Source: JAWWPG01 sp963820035 (GTDB lineage: Bacteria > Actinomycetota > Actinomycetes > Propionibacteriales > Nocardioidaceae). Taken from it: DNA of 64,000 nucleotides. The DNA is taken from assembly GCA_963820035.1 (NCBI GenBank), contig CAWFYK010000001.1, positions 62,001 to 126,000 on the forward strand, written 5' to 3'. The notes under the pieces are model-generated. The model was not told the origin of the DNA. It searched no databases and was given only the letters and a program-made list of their open reading frames with translations. A program made the position numbers and the translations under genes. Shown here piece by piece: positions 32,999 to 42,696 of the stretch. Every line of letters starts with the position of its first letter. Position 1 is the first letter of the stretch.

Positions 32999-33964
32999 GT
33001 GGGCGCCGATGAGCTGGTGGAGCTGGCCGACATCGAGGCTGCGGCCGGCCGGGTGCGCGGCCTGGTGCGTCATACGCCCACCCTTGCCTCGAGCCTCGGG
33101 ACCTCACAGGCGCCGCTGCTGCTCAAGGCGGAGTGTCTGCAGGTGACCGGGTCATTCAAGGCGCGCGGGGCGACCAACGCCGTCGCGAGGCTGACGGCGG
33201 AGCAACGGGCCCGCGGCGTGGTGACGCACTCGTCCGGCAACCACGCCCAGGCGCTCGCCCGGGCGGCGCGGGAGGCCGGAATCGAGGCGACCGTCGTGAT
33301 GCCGCGCGAGACTGCCGACGTGAAGCGGCTCGCAACGCTGCAGCACGGTGCGCGGGTGGAGCTCGTCGACCTGTCCGACCGAGCCACCCGAGTGGAGGAG
33401 ATCCAGGCTCGCACGGGTGCGGTCTTCGTCTCCCCGTTCGACAACGCGGACATCATCGCGGGGCAGGGCACCGTCGGACTGGAGCTGGTCGAGGACGCTC
33501 CCGAGCTGGTGTCCGTCTGGGTGCCGGTCAGCGGCGGCGGCCTGATCAGCGGCATCGCGGCCGCCGTGAAAGCCCGCGCTCCCCATGTCCGCGTGATCGG
33601 GGTCGAGCCGGAGCTCGCGGGGGACCTCGCCGAGGGGTTCGCCCGGGGCCGGCGGGTGACGTGGACCGCCGAGCAGACCGGGCGGACGATGGCCGACGGC
33701 CTCCGGGTGCAGAGCGTCGGTGAGCTCAACTGGCGGCATATCACGGCGTACGTCGACGACGTCGTCACCGTGAGCGAGGATGCGATCCGGTCCGCGATGC
33801 GCGGGGTGGTCATGGAGAGCAAGCTGGTGTGCGAGCCCAGCGGAGCCGTCAGCGTCGCCGGGTTCACCGAGCACACCGCGCTGGCCGGGCACGGCCCCGC
33901 GGTCGCGGTGATCTCCGGGGGCAACGTGGATCCGCGCCTGCTGGCGGACGTGATCCTCGGGTAG
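32999..33964 (+). CDS. Threonine/serine dehydratase-like PLP enzyme
   Basis: 321 residues from GTG. Fold type II PLP enzyme: the cofactor Lys is in VTGSFKARGATNAV, SSGNHAQALARAA is the phosphate loop region, VPVSGGGLISGIAAAVKA the glycine loop, and CEPSGAVSVAGF the C-terminal part. The length matches catabolic threonine ammonia-lyase or serine racemase (no regulatory ACT domain). It could deaminate Thr or Ser; the exact substrate is not readable. Confidence 0.9.
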   Translation: MGADELVELADIEAAAGRVRGLVRHTPTLASSLGTSQAPLLLKAECLQVTGSFKARGATNAVARLTAEQRARGVVTHSSGNHAQALARAAREAGIEATVVMPRETADVKRLATLQHGARVELVDLSDRATRVEEIQARTGAVFVSPFDNADIIAGQGTVGLELVEDAPELVSVWVPVSGGGLISGIAAAVKARAPHVRVIGVEPELAGDLAEGFARGRRVTWTAEQTGRTMADGLRVQSVGELNWRHITAYVDDVVTVSEDAIRSAMRGVVMESKLVCEPSGAVSVAGFTEHTALAGHGPAVAVISGGNVDPRLLADVILG

Positions 33965-34049
33965 GCGGCTTACGTCGCACCGGGGGCGGCGCCGGCGCGA
34001 CCGCGACCTAGGGTGGGCCTGAGGAACGACGACTCTCAGGTGAGGCCCG

Positions 34050-34424
34050 GTGAAGACTTTCCTGCTGTACACACTCGCGAGGGTGGCGCTGTTCGCCGCC
34101 TCCTTCGGGCTGATCTGGCTCCTCTTCGGTCACTGGCTCACCTGGTCGATGATCAGCGCGCTCTACACGGCGATCATCGCCATGGTCATCTCGTCCGTCG
34201 TGGCGCTGCTGGTGCTCGGCTCGCTTCGCGACGACTTCGCCGCGCATGTCGCCGAACGGGCGGACCGGGCGACCGCGGCCTATGAGGCCCGGCGCGCGGC
34301 CGAGGACACCGATGACCCACCAGCCGCCGCGGACGACGCGGCGGAAACCGCCATCACCACGTCGACCGAGCCGCCCCCGGCTGCTCCGAGTGGTCCGACG
34401 ACGGGCGACGGCGCAGAGCGCTGA
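34050..34424 (+). CDS. DUF4229 domain membrane protein
   Basis: 124 residues from GTG. Two membrane helices (FLLYTLARVALFAASFGLIW and MISALYTAIIAMVISSVVAL) then a charged helix (LRDDFAAHVAERADRATAAYEARRAA) and an acidic, Pro/Thr-rich tail. This DUF4229 arrangement is commonly next to menA in actinobacteria; a role in the menaquinone region is possible but unknown. Convergent with menA. Confidence 0.85.
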   Translation: MKTFLLYTLARVALFAASFGLIWLLFGHWLTWSMISALYTAIIAMVISSVVALLVLGSLRDDFAAHVAERADRATAAYEARRAAEDTDDPPAAADDAAETAITTSTEPPPAAPSGPTTGDGAER

Positions 34425-34460
34425 GCCCGTCTCGCCCGTCGCGCCAGCAGGGTCAGGAGG

Positions 34461-35339
34461 TCAGGCGACCGAGATGACGCAGCCCACGAGGAACCCGATC
34501 GCATAGACCAGCTCGGTGAGGCTGGTGTCGCGCAGCACCGGGATCAGCGCCGGTCCGGTCGTGCCTCGCCGCACCGGACCGATGGCGCGCAGGCCCAGCG
34601 GCGTGGCCGCGAGCCCGAGCAGCGCCCACCAGGTCAGAGTTGCTCCGAGCACGACCAGCATCGCCGCTGCGACGGCCAGCAGCGCGCAGTAGAGGGTGCG
34701 CGACGCTGCGTCGCCGATGACGACGGCGAGGGTCCGCTTCCCCACCACGGTGTCGGTCGGGATGTCGCGCAGGTTGTTGGCCACCAGGATCGCGCAGGCA
34801 AGCGCCCCGATCCCGACGGCAGCCCACCACTCTCCGAGCCCGAAGCCCTCGATCTGAACGTAGGACGTGCCGACAACGGCAACCAGGCCGAAGAAGACGA
34901 ACACACTGACCTCCCCGAGGGCTCGGTAGCCATAGGGCGTCGAGCCGCCGGTATAGAGCCAGGCGGCCAGGATCGCCACGGCACCGACGAGGACGAGCCA
35001 CCACGACGTCGTCGCCGCGAGCACCAGCCCGGCAACGGCGCCGATGCCGAAGCTCGCGAAGGCGGCTGCCTTCACCTGGCTCGCGCTCGCGGCTCCCGAG
35101 CCGACGAGCCGAAGCGGGCCGACGCGGTCGGCGTCGGTCCCGCGGACGCCGTCGGAGTAGTCGTTCGCGTAGTTGACGGCTACCTGGAGAGCGAGCGCCA
35201 CCACGAGGGCGAGCAACGCCTTCCACCACACGAACGCGTGCGCGTGGATGGCAACGGCCGTGCCGGCGAGCACCGGCGATACAGCGGCGGGCAGAGTACG
35301 GGGTCGGGCCCCTTCGACCCACTGGTGAGGAGTAGCCAT
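34461..35339 (-). CDS. menA: 1,4-dihydroxy-2-naphthoate polyprenyltransferase
   Basis: Attaches the isoprenoid tail to the naphthoate ring in menaquinone synthesis. 292 residues from ATG (MATPHQWVEGARPRTLPAA). UbiA-family membrane prenyltransferase: first Asp motif NYANDYSDG (N-x3-D-x3-D), second Asp motif NNLRDIPTDTVVGKRTL, and eight to nine helices. Divergent from menE; with menC and menD it gives most of the classical pathway. Confidence 0.95.
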   Translation of the reverse strand: MATPHQWVEGARPRTLPAAVSPVLAGTAVAIHAHAFVWWKALLALVVALALQVAVNYANDYSDGVRGTDADRVGPLRLVGSGAASASQVKAAAFASFGIGAVAGLVLAATTSWWLVLVGAVAILAAWLYTGGSTPYGYRALGEVSVFVFFGLVAVVGTSYVQIEGFGLGEWWAAVGIGALACAILVANNLRDIPTDTVVGKRTLAVVIGDAASRTLYCALLAVAAAMLVVLGATLTWWALLGLAATPLGLRAIGPVRRGTTGPALIPVLRDTSLTELVYAIGFLVGCVISVA

Positions 35340-35427
35340 CGCGGCGACAGTCTGGCAGGTCACCCGGTCTCCACTCGTGCCGCCTCGAGGCTGAAGGTGT
35401 CGCTAGCCCCCCGGTTAGGCTGACCGG

Positions 35428-36486
35428 ATGGATGCGCCGGTGACACTTCCCCCGCTCGCGGGTGGGCCTGTCGAGATCGAACGCCGCGTCATCCAGTGGC
35501 TCGGCGCGGCCGAGCCCGTTGCGCTGACGGTGCGGACGTCCGGCTCCGGCGGAGCACCGAAGGACGTGGCGCTTTCGCGGACGGCGGTCACTGCTTCCGC
35601 CGCCGCGACGACGAGCCGACTCGGCGGCCCCGGCCAGTGGGTGCTGGCGCTGCCCGCCCACTACGTCGCCGGCCTCCAAGTCGTCGTCAGGTCGGCGCTC
35701 GCCGGGACCAGCCCGGTCGTCCTCGCCGACCATCGCGACCTGGCCTCGGCGGCCCGCGCCCTCAGCCATCCGCGCCGCTATCTCTCGCTGGTGCCGACGC
35801 AGCTGCACCGACTGCTGGCCGCCCGCGCGGACGTCGAGGCGCTGGCCGGTTTCGACGCGGTGCTGCTCGGTGGCTCGGCTGCGCGGCAGGACCTCCTCGA
35901 TGAGGCACGCAGCCGGGGCATCCGGATCATCACCACCTATGGCATGAGCGAGACCTGCGGCGGATGTGTCTACGACGGTGAGCCGCTCGACGGCGTCTCG
36001 GTCCGCATCGGTCGCGGCGGGCGGGTGCTCCTGGCCGGTCCGGTGCTCTTCGACGGGTACGTCGGGCGGCCGGCCCTGACCGCCGAGGTCCTGCAGGGTG
36101 GCTGGCTGCACACTCCGGATCTCGGCCGGCTCGATGACGACGGGCGACTCGAGATTCGTGGCCGGGTCGATGATGTGGCCGTCTCGGGAGGAGTCAACGT
36201 GCCGCTGGGCGCCGTCGAGGGGCGGCTGCTGGCGTGTCCGGGAGTCGCCCAGGCCGCGGTCGTGGCGGTCCCCGACGCGGAGTGGGGCCAACGCGTCGTC
36301 GCGGTGGTGGTGGCCGACGGGTCGGCCGCGCCCGGGCTGGTGTACGTCCGCGACTTCGTCGGGGGTGCTCTTCCTCGGGAGTGGGCGCCTCGCGAGCTCG
36401 TCATGGTCGCGTCCCTTCCGATGCTCGAGTCGGGCAAGGTCGACAGGCAAGCGCTGCTGCGTGAGCTCACGGGCAGTCGTGGCTGA
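35428..36486 (+). CDS. menE: o-succinylbenzoate-CoA ligase
   Basis: Activates o-succinylbenzoate to its CoA ester. 352 residues from ATG, short as is usual for actinobacterial MenE. ANL motifs: VRTSGSGGAPKDVALSRTAV (P-loop variant), VLLGGSAARQDLL, IITTYGMSETCGGCVYDG, LHTPDLGRLDDDGRLEIRGR and the C-terminal Lys in LPMLESGKVDRQALL. It overlaps the menC start by 8 bp. Confidence 0.95.
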   Translation: MDAPVTLPPLAGGPVEIERRVIQWLGAAEPVALTVRTSGSGGAPKDVALSRTAVTASAAATTSRLGGPGQWVLALPAHYVAGLQVVVRSALAGTSPVVLADHRDLASAARALSHPRRYLSLVPTQLHRLLAARADVEALAGFDAVLLGGSAARQDLLDEARSRGIRIITTYGMSETCGGCVYDGEPLDGVSVRIGRGGRVLLAGPVLFDGYVGRPALTAEVLQGGWLHTPDLGRLDDDGRLEIRGRVDDVAVSGGVNVPLGAVEGRLLACPGVAQAAVVAVPDAEWGQRVVAVVVADGSAAPGLVYVRDFVGGALPREWAPRELVMVASLPMLESGKVDRQALLRELTGSRG

Positions 36487-37450
36487 GCCCGCGGTCCGAC
36501 AGACCAGCGCGTTCAGTCTTGCGATGAACGTCGTGTTCCGCGGGGTTCAGCATCGTGAGGGCATGCTGGTCCGGGGAGACTCGGGCTGGGCCGAGTTCAG
36601 CCCGTTCTGGGACTACGACATCGAGGAGTCGGCGAGCTGGCTGTCGGCGGCCATCGAGGCTGCCGACATCGGCTTCCCGGAGGCGGTACGCACGTCGGTG
36701 CCCGTCAACAGCACGGTCCCCGCCGTCAGCCCGGCGCGAGCGGCGGCGATCGTGACAGCACCCCACGGCTGCACCACGGCGAAGGTCAAGGTTGCCGAGT
36801 CCGGTCAGTCACTCGACGACGACGTCGCCCGGGTGGGCGCCGTCCGCGATGCGATGGGCCCCGATGCCCGGATCCGGGTCGACGCCAACGGTGGCTGGGA
36901 CGTCGAGGAGGCGGTGCGGGCGATCGGCGTGCTCCGTGAGTTCGGCTTGGAGTATGTCGAGCAGCCGGTCGCCAGCGTCGAGGACCTGGTCGCCGTCCGG
37001 AGGAGGGTCGACGTGCCGATCGCGGCCGACGAGTCCATCAGGCGGGCAGCCGACCCGCTGCGGGTGGCGCGACTAGGTGCGGCCGACGTCGCGGTGCTCA
37101 AGGTGCAGCCTCTCGGTGGCGTCAGACGCTGCCTCGAGCTCGCCGAGCGGGTCGGCATCCCGGTGGTCGTGTCGAGTGCCCTGGAGTCGTCGGTCGGGAT
37201 CGCCGCCGGGGTGGCGCTCGCGGCGGCCCTACCGGAGCTGCCCTACGCCTGCGGGCTGGCGACCGCCTCGATGCTCGCCCACGACCTGGTGACCGATCCG
37301 ATGACGCCGGTCGACGGCCGCCTCGCCGTACGACGGCCCGAACCCGACCCGGCCCTGCTGGCGGCTGCCAGCGTGGAGCCTCAGGTGGCCGGGCGCTGGC
37401 AACGGCGCCTGGACGACTGCCTGGCCGTGCTCTCGGGGCGGCGGACATGA
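36479..37450 (+). CDS. menC: o-succinylbenzoate synthase
   Basis: Dehydrates SHCHC to o-succinylbenzoate. 323 residues from GTG (VAEPAVRQTSAFSL). Enolase superfamily: Lys in CTTAKVKVAE (K-x-K), metal ligands in IRVDANGGWDVEEAV, YVEQPV and IAADESIRR, and a Lys in AVLKVQPLGGVR. The GTG overlaps the end of menE, so translation is coupled; earlier in-frame starts lie within menE. Confidence 0.94.
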   Translation: MAEPAVRQTSAFSLAMNVVFRGVQHREGMLVRGDSGWAEFSPFWDYDIEESASWLSAAIEAADIGFPEAVRTSVPVNSTVPAVSPARAAAIVTAPHGCTTAKVKVAESGQSLDDDVARVGAVRDAMGPDARIRVDANGGWDVEEAVRAIGVLREFGLEYVEQPVASVEDLVAVRRRVDVPIAADESIRRAADPLRVARLGAADVAVLKVQPLGGVRRCLELAERVGIPVVVSSALESSVGIAAGVALAAALPELPYACGLATASMLAHDLVTDPMTPVDGRLAVRRPEPDPALLAAASVEPQVAGRWQRRLDDCLAVLSGRRT

Positions 37451-39117
37451 ACGACTCGACGACCACCGCTGCCGCCGTCGTGACGGCTCTCCACCACGGC
37501 GGCGTCACCGACGTGGTCCTCTCGCCCGGCTCACGGTCGGCCGCCCTTGCCGTTGTGTTGCACCAGGCCGATGCCGACGGCATCCTGCGGTTGCACGTCC
37601 GCATCGACGAGCGGTCGGCGGGCTTCTTGGCGCTCGGGCTGGCCAAGGGCGGCCACCGCCCGGTCGCTGTCGTGACGACCTCCGGCACGGCCGTCGCCAA
37701 CCTCCACCCTGCGGTCCTCGAAGCCTGGCATGTAGGGGAACGCCTCCTTGTCCTCACCGCCGACCGGCCGGTCGGGCTTCGCGGCACCGGCGCCAACCAG
37801 ACGACGGACCAGGTCTCTATCTTCGGGCCGCACGTGCCCTGCGCGGATGTGGCTGTGGATGACCACCGGGCCGCCACCGCGGCTGTGGAAAGCGCCGTCG
37901 AGGCTAGCGGTCCGACCCACCTCAATCTGCAGTTCGCCGAGCCGCTGCTCCCGAGCGCACTGCCGGTGGACCTTTCAGCGGCCGAGCAGGCGGACGACCG
38001 CGTGACAGCAGCCGCGCCGGTGGACCGGCCGCGGCGGCGGTGGGAACGGCAACCGAGCCAGGACGGCGACCGGGAGCGGCTGGAGTTCGGCCCCCGCACG
38101 GTCGTCGTCGCCGGCGACGACGCGGGGCCGCCGGCCAGGCTGCTGGCTCAAGCCGCCAACTGGCCGTTGCTCGCCGAACCGACCTCGGGTGCTCGGACCG
38201 GGAGTCACGCGATCCGCACCTACCGGTTGCTGCTCGAGACACCTCTGGCCGAGCGCATCGAGCGGGTGATCGTGACAGGTCACCCGACGTTGTCGCGCCC
38301 GGTGACGAAGCTGATCTCGCGGGCCGATATCGAGGTGGTGTCGGTGGCCGGCGCCAGTGGGGTCGCGACCGACCCGGGTCGGGTCGCCCGGCGGCTGGAC
38401 GTGCTCCCAGCAGTCGACGCAGCGGACGACCCGGCATGGCTCCAGGAGTGGCGCGACGCCGACGTGGTGCTCGCCGAACGGCTCGACGCCTTCGTGGCCG
38501 ACGACCCGGACGCCCTGCCCTTGGCGGTGGCGGCGGAGGTGGCTGCTGCCGTCACGCCCGAGGCGGTGCTGGTCGTCGGCAGCTCGCAGCCGGTCCGCGA
38601 CCTCGACCTGATGGGACGGCCTTATCCGGCGGGCCAGCGGCGCCTGGTGCTCGGCAACCGCGGGCTCGCCGGCATCGACGGGACGGTGTCGACAGCTGTG
38701 GGTGCAGCGCTCGGCAGACGGTCCTCGCGCGCCCTCGCCTATCTGGGCGACCTGACGTTCCTGCATGACGCGAACGGGCTGATCATCGGTCCACGCGAGC
38801 CGGTCCCGAACCTGACGTTGGTCGTCGCGAACGACGACGGGGGCGCGATCTTCGCAGCTCTCGAGCAGGGTGGGCCGCCGTACGCCGCCTCCTACGAGCG
38901 GGTCTTCGGCACTCCGCACGGGGTCGACCTACGAGCGCTGTGCGGCGCGACCTCGACGGCTTACGAGCGCGCGGACGGTGTCGGGGACCTGCGAAGCCTG
39001 CTGGCGGCCGAGACCCACGGCATCAGGGTGATCGAGGTGCCGCTCAGCCGGCACCGGCGGCGTGGGCTCGCGCTGCGCATCGCAGCCCTGGCATCCGATG
39101 GCGGCATCGGGCAGTGA
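37447..39117 (+). CDS. menD: 2-succinyl-5-enolpyruvyl-6-hydroxy-3-cyclohexene-1-carboxylate synthase
   Basis: ThDP enzyme joining isochorismate and 2-oxoglutarate. 556 residues from ATG overlapping menC. Visible: VLSPGSRSAALAVVLHQ, the cofactor Glu in HVRIDERSAGFLALGLA, VVTTSGTAVANLHPAVLEA, and the ThDP/Mg motif (LVVANDDGGAIFAALEQ, GDLTFLHD). RGLAGIDGTVSTAVGAALG is the expected MenD signature. It closes the menE-menC-menD operon and overlaps the lipoprotein gene by 4 bp. Confidence 0.96.
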   Translation: MNDSTTTAAAVVTALHHGGVTDVVLSPGSRSAALAVVLHQADADGILRLHVRIDERSAGFLALGLAKGGHRPVAVVTTSGTAVANLHPAVLEAWHVGERLLVLTADRPVGLRGTGANQTTDQVSIFGPHVPCADVAVDDHRAATAAVESAVEASGPTHLNLQFAEPLLPSALPVDLSAAEQADDRVTAAAPVDRPRRRWERQPSQDGDRERLEFGPRTVVVAGDDAGPPARLLAQAANWPLLAEPTSGARTGSHAIRTYRLLLETPLAERIERVIVTGHPTLSRPVTKLISRADIEVVSVAGASGVATDPGRVARRLDVLPAVDAADDPAWLQEWRDADVVLAERLDAFVADDPDALPLAVAAEVAAAVTPEAVLVVGSSQPVRDLDLMGRPYPAGQRRLVLGNRGLAGIDGTVSTAVGAALGRRSSRALAYLGDLTFLHDANGLIIGPREPVPNLTLVVANDDGGAIFAALEQGGPPYAASYERVFGTPHGVDLRALCGATSTAYERADGVGDLRSLLAAETHGIRVIEVPLSRHRRRGLALRIAALASDGGIGQ

Positions 39118-40106
39118 CCCGGGCTGTCCGTCGCCGCGCGCTGTCCGCCATCGTCGCCTGCACGGCGTTGGCAGCCGCCGGCTGCTCGTCCCCAGGGAGC
39201 AGCCCGTCGGCCGAGACAGCCGCTGCGACCAACACGGGCCGGACCGCGGACCCGTCGAAGCCGGTGTCATCCCCCTCGGCGACCTCATCCCCGGCGAGCT
39301 CACCTCGACCGCCGTCCGATGGAGTTCCACGACCTGCCCACGTGGTGCTCGTGGTCTTCGAGAACAAGCAAGCCAACCAGGTCATCGGCAGCCCGGACGC
39401 GCCCTTCATCAACTCGCTGGCATCCGGCGGAGCCGACTTCACCCGGTCCTACGCGATCACGCACCCGAGTCAACCCAACTACCTCGCCCTGTTCTCCGGC
39501 TCGACCCAAGGGGTCACGAACGACGACTGCGGCGCCTCATTCGACAACGACAACGTGGCGCACGAGCTGCTGGCGGCGGGGTTCACGTTCACGAGCTACG
39601 CCGAGGCTCTGCCCGCCGCCGGGTCCGCCGTCTGCACCAGCGGGAACTATGTGCGCAAGCATGCCCCCTGGACCGACTTCCCCAACGTGCCTGCCTCGGC
39701 GCAGCAGCCGCTCACGTCGTTCCCCCGTCGATACGGCGACCTGCCCGACGTCTCGTGGGTCATCCCCGACCTGTGCAGCGACATGCACGACTGCTCGGTC
39801 GCAACGGGCGACTCCTGGCTGCGACAGCATCTGGGCGGCTACGCTGCGTGGGCCGAGATGCACCACAGCCTGCTCGTCGTCACGTTCGACGAGGACGACG
39901 AAACGGGCGGCAACCGGATCGCCACCATCTTCTCCGGCCAGGACGTCAGACCCGGGCGCTACTCCGAGCGCATCACTCACTACTCCGTGCTGCGCACGCT
40001 CGAGGACATGTACGGCGTGCCTCGACTCGGCAACGCCGCCGACGCGGCCCCGATCACGGATGTCTGGATGGAGCCTGGCGGGAGGACCCGGCGTACCGGC
40101 GGGTGA
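39114..40106 (+). CDS. Phosphoesterase-family lipoprotein
   Basis: 330 residues from GTG, 4 bp overlap with menD. The lipoprotein signal has a lipobox LAAAGC (Cys about 24), then a Ser/Pro/Thr-rich linker. The phosphoesterase domain starts at HVVLVVFENKQANQVIGS (the metal-binding Glu-Asn), with THPSQPNYLALFSGS and the metal site in LLVVTFDEDDETGGNRI. The same fold is found in non-specific phospholipase C and acid phosphatases. Probably acts at the outer cell surface; substrate unknown. Confidence 0.9.
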   Translation: MTRAVRRRALSAIVACTALAAAGCSSPGSSPSAETAAATNTGRTADPSKPVSSPSATSSPASSPRPPSDGVPRPAHVVLVVFENKQANQVIGSPDAPFINSLASGGADFTRSYAITHPSQPNYLALFSGSTQGVTNDDCGASFDNDNVAHELLAAGFTFTSYAEALPAAGSAVCTSGNYVRKHAPWTDFPNVPASAQQPLTSFPRRYGDLPDVSWVIPDLCSDMHDCSVATGDSWLRQHLGGYAAWAEMHHSLLVVTFDEDDETGGNRIATIFSGQDVRPGRYSERITHYSVLRTLEDMYGVPRLGNAADAAPITDVWMEPGGRTRRTGG

Positions 40107-40118
40107 TGCCGCCAATAC

Positions 40119-40137
40119 GCCGGGCCGTCTGGCCGGC
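40119..40137. terminator. Bidirectional hairpin terminator (probable)
   Basis: GCCGGGCC-GTCT-GGCCGGC forms a GC-rich stem with one bulged G and a four-base loop, in the 36-bp gap between two convergent genes. There is no U-tract on either side, so it would be an L-shaped, actinobacterial-type terminator. Confidence 0.5.
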
Positions 40138-40142
40138 CCCTC

Positions 40143-41609
40143 TCAGTTGAGCGGAAGCGGGTAGCTGCGCGACACCTGGCCGGTGAAGCGCACCCCGCCA
40201 CTGAGTGCGGGGCGGTTCCCCCCGGTGATCGGCAGCGCACCGGCCGAGTACATCGCCTGGTCCTTCGTGGTGCCGTGCGGCGGGTGCCCGACCGGGAAGA
40301 CGGACACCGCGCCGTGGCCGACCACCGACGCGGAGATGTAGTCGCCGAGCATGGCGCCGCCGGCCTGTGCGAGCCAGCTGAGCGTCATCGGTCCGGCCAG
40401 CTTCTGCGGCTTGCTCCAGGTCTTCCCCCCGTCGGCGCTGTTGATGTAGCCGACGAAGACCCGGCAGTCGGCCGTCGAGCAGTTCGCCTTGGGGTAGTAG
40501 AAGTAGTAGACGCCGAGTTTCGTCTTGCGTCCCGACAGCGTGGGGGAGACGCCGATGCCGGGGGTGAAGTGGTCGCGGCCGCTCTTGACGCCGTCGATCG
40601 GGATGCGCACGACCTTCGACCAGGTCTTCCCGTCAGCGGATGTGGACATCACGATGTCGTTGGAGGAGCAGCCCGAACGGAAGCGGCAGTCGTCCCAGAT
40701 CACGTAGACCTTGCCCTTGGCGTCCAGCTCGGCGCTGGGCATCGGCTCCTGGCGCATCCCGACGACAGCGTGGTCGCTGGAGCTCGAGACCGTCACGGGT
40801 GACGTCCAGCTCTTGCCGCCGTTGGTCGAACGGAAGGCCCGGACCGCGGAGAAGTCGGCGGAGTAGGGAACCACCACCGTGCCGTCGGGCTGCACGAGCG
40901 GCTGACCGCCCAGTCCGAACGCCCCGGCCACGTGCGTCTCCGCCTTCCACGTCTTGCCGCCGTCGCTCGACGTCACCATCTCCACTTGGTTGCCACTCGA
41001 GGTCACGTCGACCTCGACGTAGCAGTTTCCGTAGTGCGGGCTGGTGGACGAGTCGTCGCAGGCGATCCATTCCTTGTCGTAGCCCTGGTTGTTGTTGCCC
41101 GCCGCGATGACCGGGTCGTCCCAATGGATGCCGTCCTTCGATCCACTGACGGCGACCCCGCGGCCGTTGACGTTGGAGTCGATGACCAGGCCGGCGACGA
41201 CCCACCGGTGGTGCTTCGCGTCGTAGGCGACGGCGGGGTCGCTCACCCGAGCCCACTGGCCGCCCTCGGGAGTGGTGATGCCCGGAAGGAAACCATGCTT
41301 CCAGGTGGCGCCGCCGTCCTTGCTGGTGGCCCAGCCGGTATCGACCGACCCGCCGTCGGCGAAGCGACCGGTCTGGAAGACCGACACGACGGTCTGGCGG
41401 TGGGCGAACGTGTCGGGTTCTGCCTCCGTCTGGTGCTGGGCCGGCGCTCCCTTGTAGGGGTCATGGCTCACCCGCGTCAGCGGCGGTGGTGGCTGTCCGC
41501 CCTCTGGCGAGGCGCCGGCGGCGCCGGCTCCGACCCAGGCGATGGTGCCGAGCGCCGTGGTGCCGACCACGGCACACGTGACGACGGTGGTGGACAGTCG
41601 AGATCGCAT
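40143..41609 (-). CDS. Secreted BNR/Asp-box repeat (sialidase-like propeller) protein
   Basis: 488 residues from ATG (MRSRLSTTVVTC). Signal peptide with a hydrophobic run and cleavage near GAAGASPEGG. The mature protein has repeated Asp boxes S/T-x-D/N-G-G-x-T/S-W: SKDGGATW, SSDGGKTW, STNGGKSW, SADGKTW and SADGGKTW. These mark a six-bladed sialidase-type beta propeller. No sialidase catalytic set is evident, so it may be a binding protein or an unknown hydrolase. Convergent with the phosphoesterase gene. Confidence 0.88.
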   Translation of the reverse strand: MRSRLSTTVVTCAVVGTTALGTIAWVGAGAAGASPEGGQPPPPLTRVSHDPYKGAPAQHQTEAEPDTFAHRQTVVSVFQTGRFADGGSVDTGWATSKDGGATWKHGFLPGITTPEGGQWARVSDPAVAYDAKHHRWVVAGLVIDSNVNGRGVAVSGSKDGIHWDDPVIAAGNNNQGYDKEWIACDDSSTSPHYGNCYVEVDVTSSGNQVEMVTSSDGGKTWKAETHVAGAFGLGGQPLVQPDGTVVVPYSADFSAVRAFRSTNGGKSWTSPVTVSSSSDHAVVGMRQEPMPSAELDAKGKVYVIWDDCRFRSGCSSNDIVMSTSADGKTWSKVVRIPIDGVKSGRDHFTPGIGVSPTLSGRKTKLGVYYFYYPKANCSTADCRVFVGYINSADGGKTWSKPQKLAGPMTLSWLAQAGGAMLGDYISASVVGHGAVSVFPVGHPPHGTTKDQAMYSAGALPITGGNRPALSGGVRFTGQVSRSYPLPLN

Positions 41610-41769
41610 CGAGAGACTTCCCTTCAGACACACGCACGAGGGCCGTTCGGGGCCGGCCATGACCAGCCTTGGCATGCTAGTGCCGGGTCCAGGTCATCAC
41701 AATGGGAGGGCCATGCGAACGGCGAAAACGATCAAGCGACTCAACGGACCTTGCGGCACAGTCGGTGAC

Positions 41770-42684
41770 ATGGGTACGACGGACACGTTCACCACCTTCG
41801 TGGAGTCGCTGGCGTCCCACCTCGACGACCACGACGCCACCGGGGACGACCTGGCCGCCCGGATGTACCTGTCCCGCTCCCATTTCGACCGGCTGGTGGG
41901 GGCGGCGAGCGGCGAGACCCCTGGGCGGTTCCGGCGCCGGGTGCTGCTCGAGCGGGCGGCATACCGACTGCTGTCGAGTGATCAAGGAGTGCTCGACATC
42001 GCCGTCGAGGCGGGTTACTCGTCGCACGAGGCGTTCACCCGCGCGTTCGCCCGTGCCTACGGCAAGGCGCCGTCGATCTGGCGGACGGAGCCGACCCGGC
42101 TTCAGCTGCACACTCCGAGCGGTGTGCATTTCCATCCTCCCGGCGGTCTGCGGCTGCCGGCCCGAACGAAGGTGACATCCATGGACCTGTTGACCCGCAT
42201 GGTCGAACACCACATCTGGCTGGTCGGGGAGATGGTCGACCGTGCTGCCCGACTCAGCGACGCCGAGCTCGACAAGCCGATCGAGATCTCCGTCGAAGGT
42301 GTCGACGACGACCCGACCCTGCGGTCCCTGATCTCGCGGCTGATCGGGCAGATGGACATGTGGAACCAGGTCATCGCCCAGCGCGACTACGACTTCGGGA
42401 TCGAGAGTGGCGAGTCCGTCGACGACATGTCGGCCCGACTGAAGCGGGTCGGGCCGATCTTCCTCGGCCACGTCCGTGGGGTGGTGTCGGAGGGGCGGCT
42501 CGACGAGACGTTCGTCGATGCACACTGCGAGCCGCCGCAGCTCTATACGTACGGCGGCCTGATCGCCCACGTGCTCACGTTCGCCGCGCATCGCCGGACC
42601 CTCGTGGTGGGGGCCTTGGCGTCGGCAGGCGTGACCGACCTCGGCTACGGCGACCCTCGCACGTGGGTCGTGGAGACGGTCTGA
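41770..42684 (+). CDS. AraC-family regulator fused to a DinB-like domain
   Basis: 304 residues from MGTTDTFTTF; an ATG at 41713 with GGGAGG just upstream would give 323. The AraC/XylS HTH pair covers about residues 18-105 (DLAARMYLSRSHFDRLV, LDIAVEAGYSSHEAFTRAFA, YGKAPSIWR). A DinB/YfiT-like four-helix part follows (MVEHHIWLVGEMVDRAARLS, HVLTFAAHRRTLVVGAL), with His that may bind a metal. It probably senses a small molecule or thiol-related stress. Followed after 12 bp by the oxidase-fold gene. Confidence 0.88.
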   Translation: MGTTDTFTTFVESLASHLDDHDATGDDLAARMYLSRSHFDRLVGAASGETPGRFRRRVLLERAAYRLLSSDQGVLDIAVEAGYSSHEAFTRAFARAYGKAPSIWRTEPTRLQLHTPSGVHFHPPGGLRLPARTKVTSMDLLTRMVEHHIWLVGEMVDRAARLSDAELDKPIEISVEGVDDDPTLRSLISRLIGQMDMWNQVIAQRDYDFGIESGESVDDMSARLKRVGPIFLGHVRGVVSEGRLDETFVDAHCEPPQLYTYGGLIAHVLTFAAHRRTLVVGALASAGVTDLGYGDPRTWVVETV

Positions 42685-42696
42685 CCAGGAGGCTGC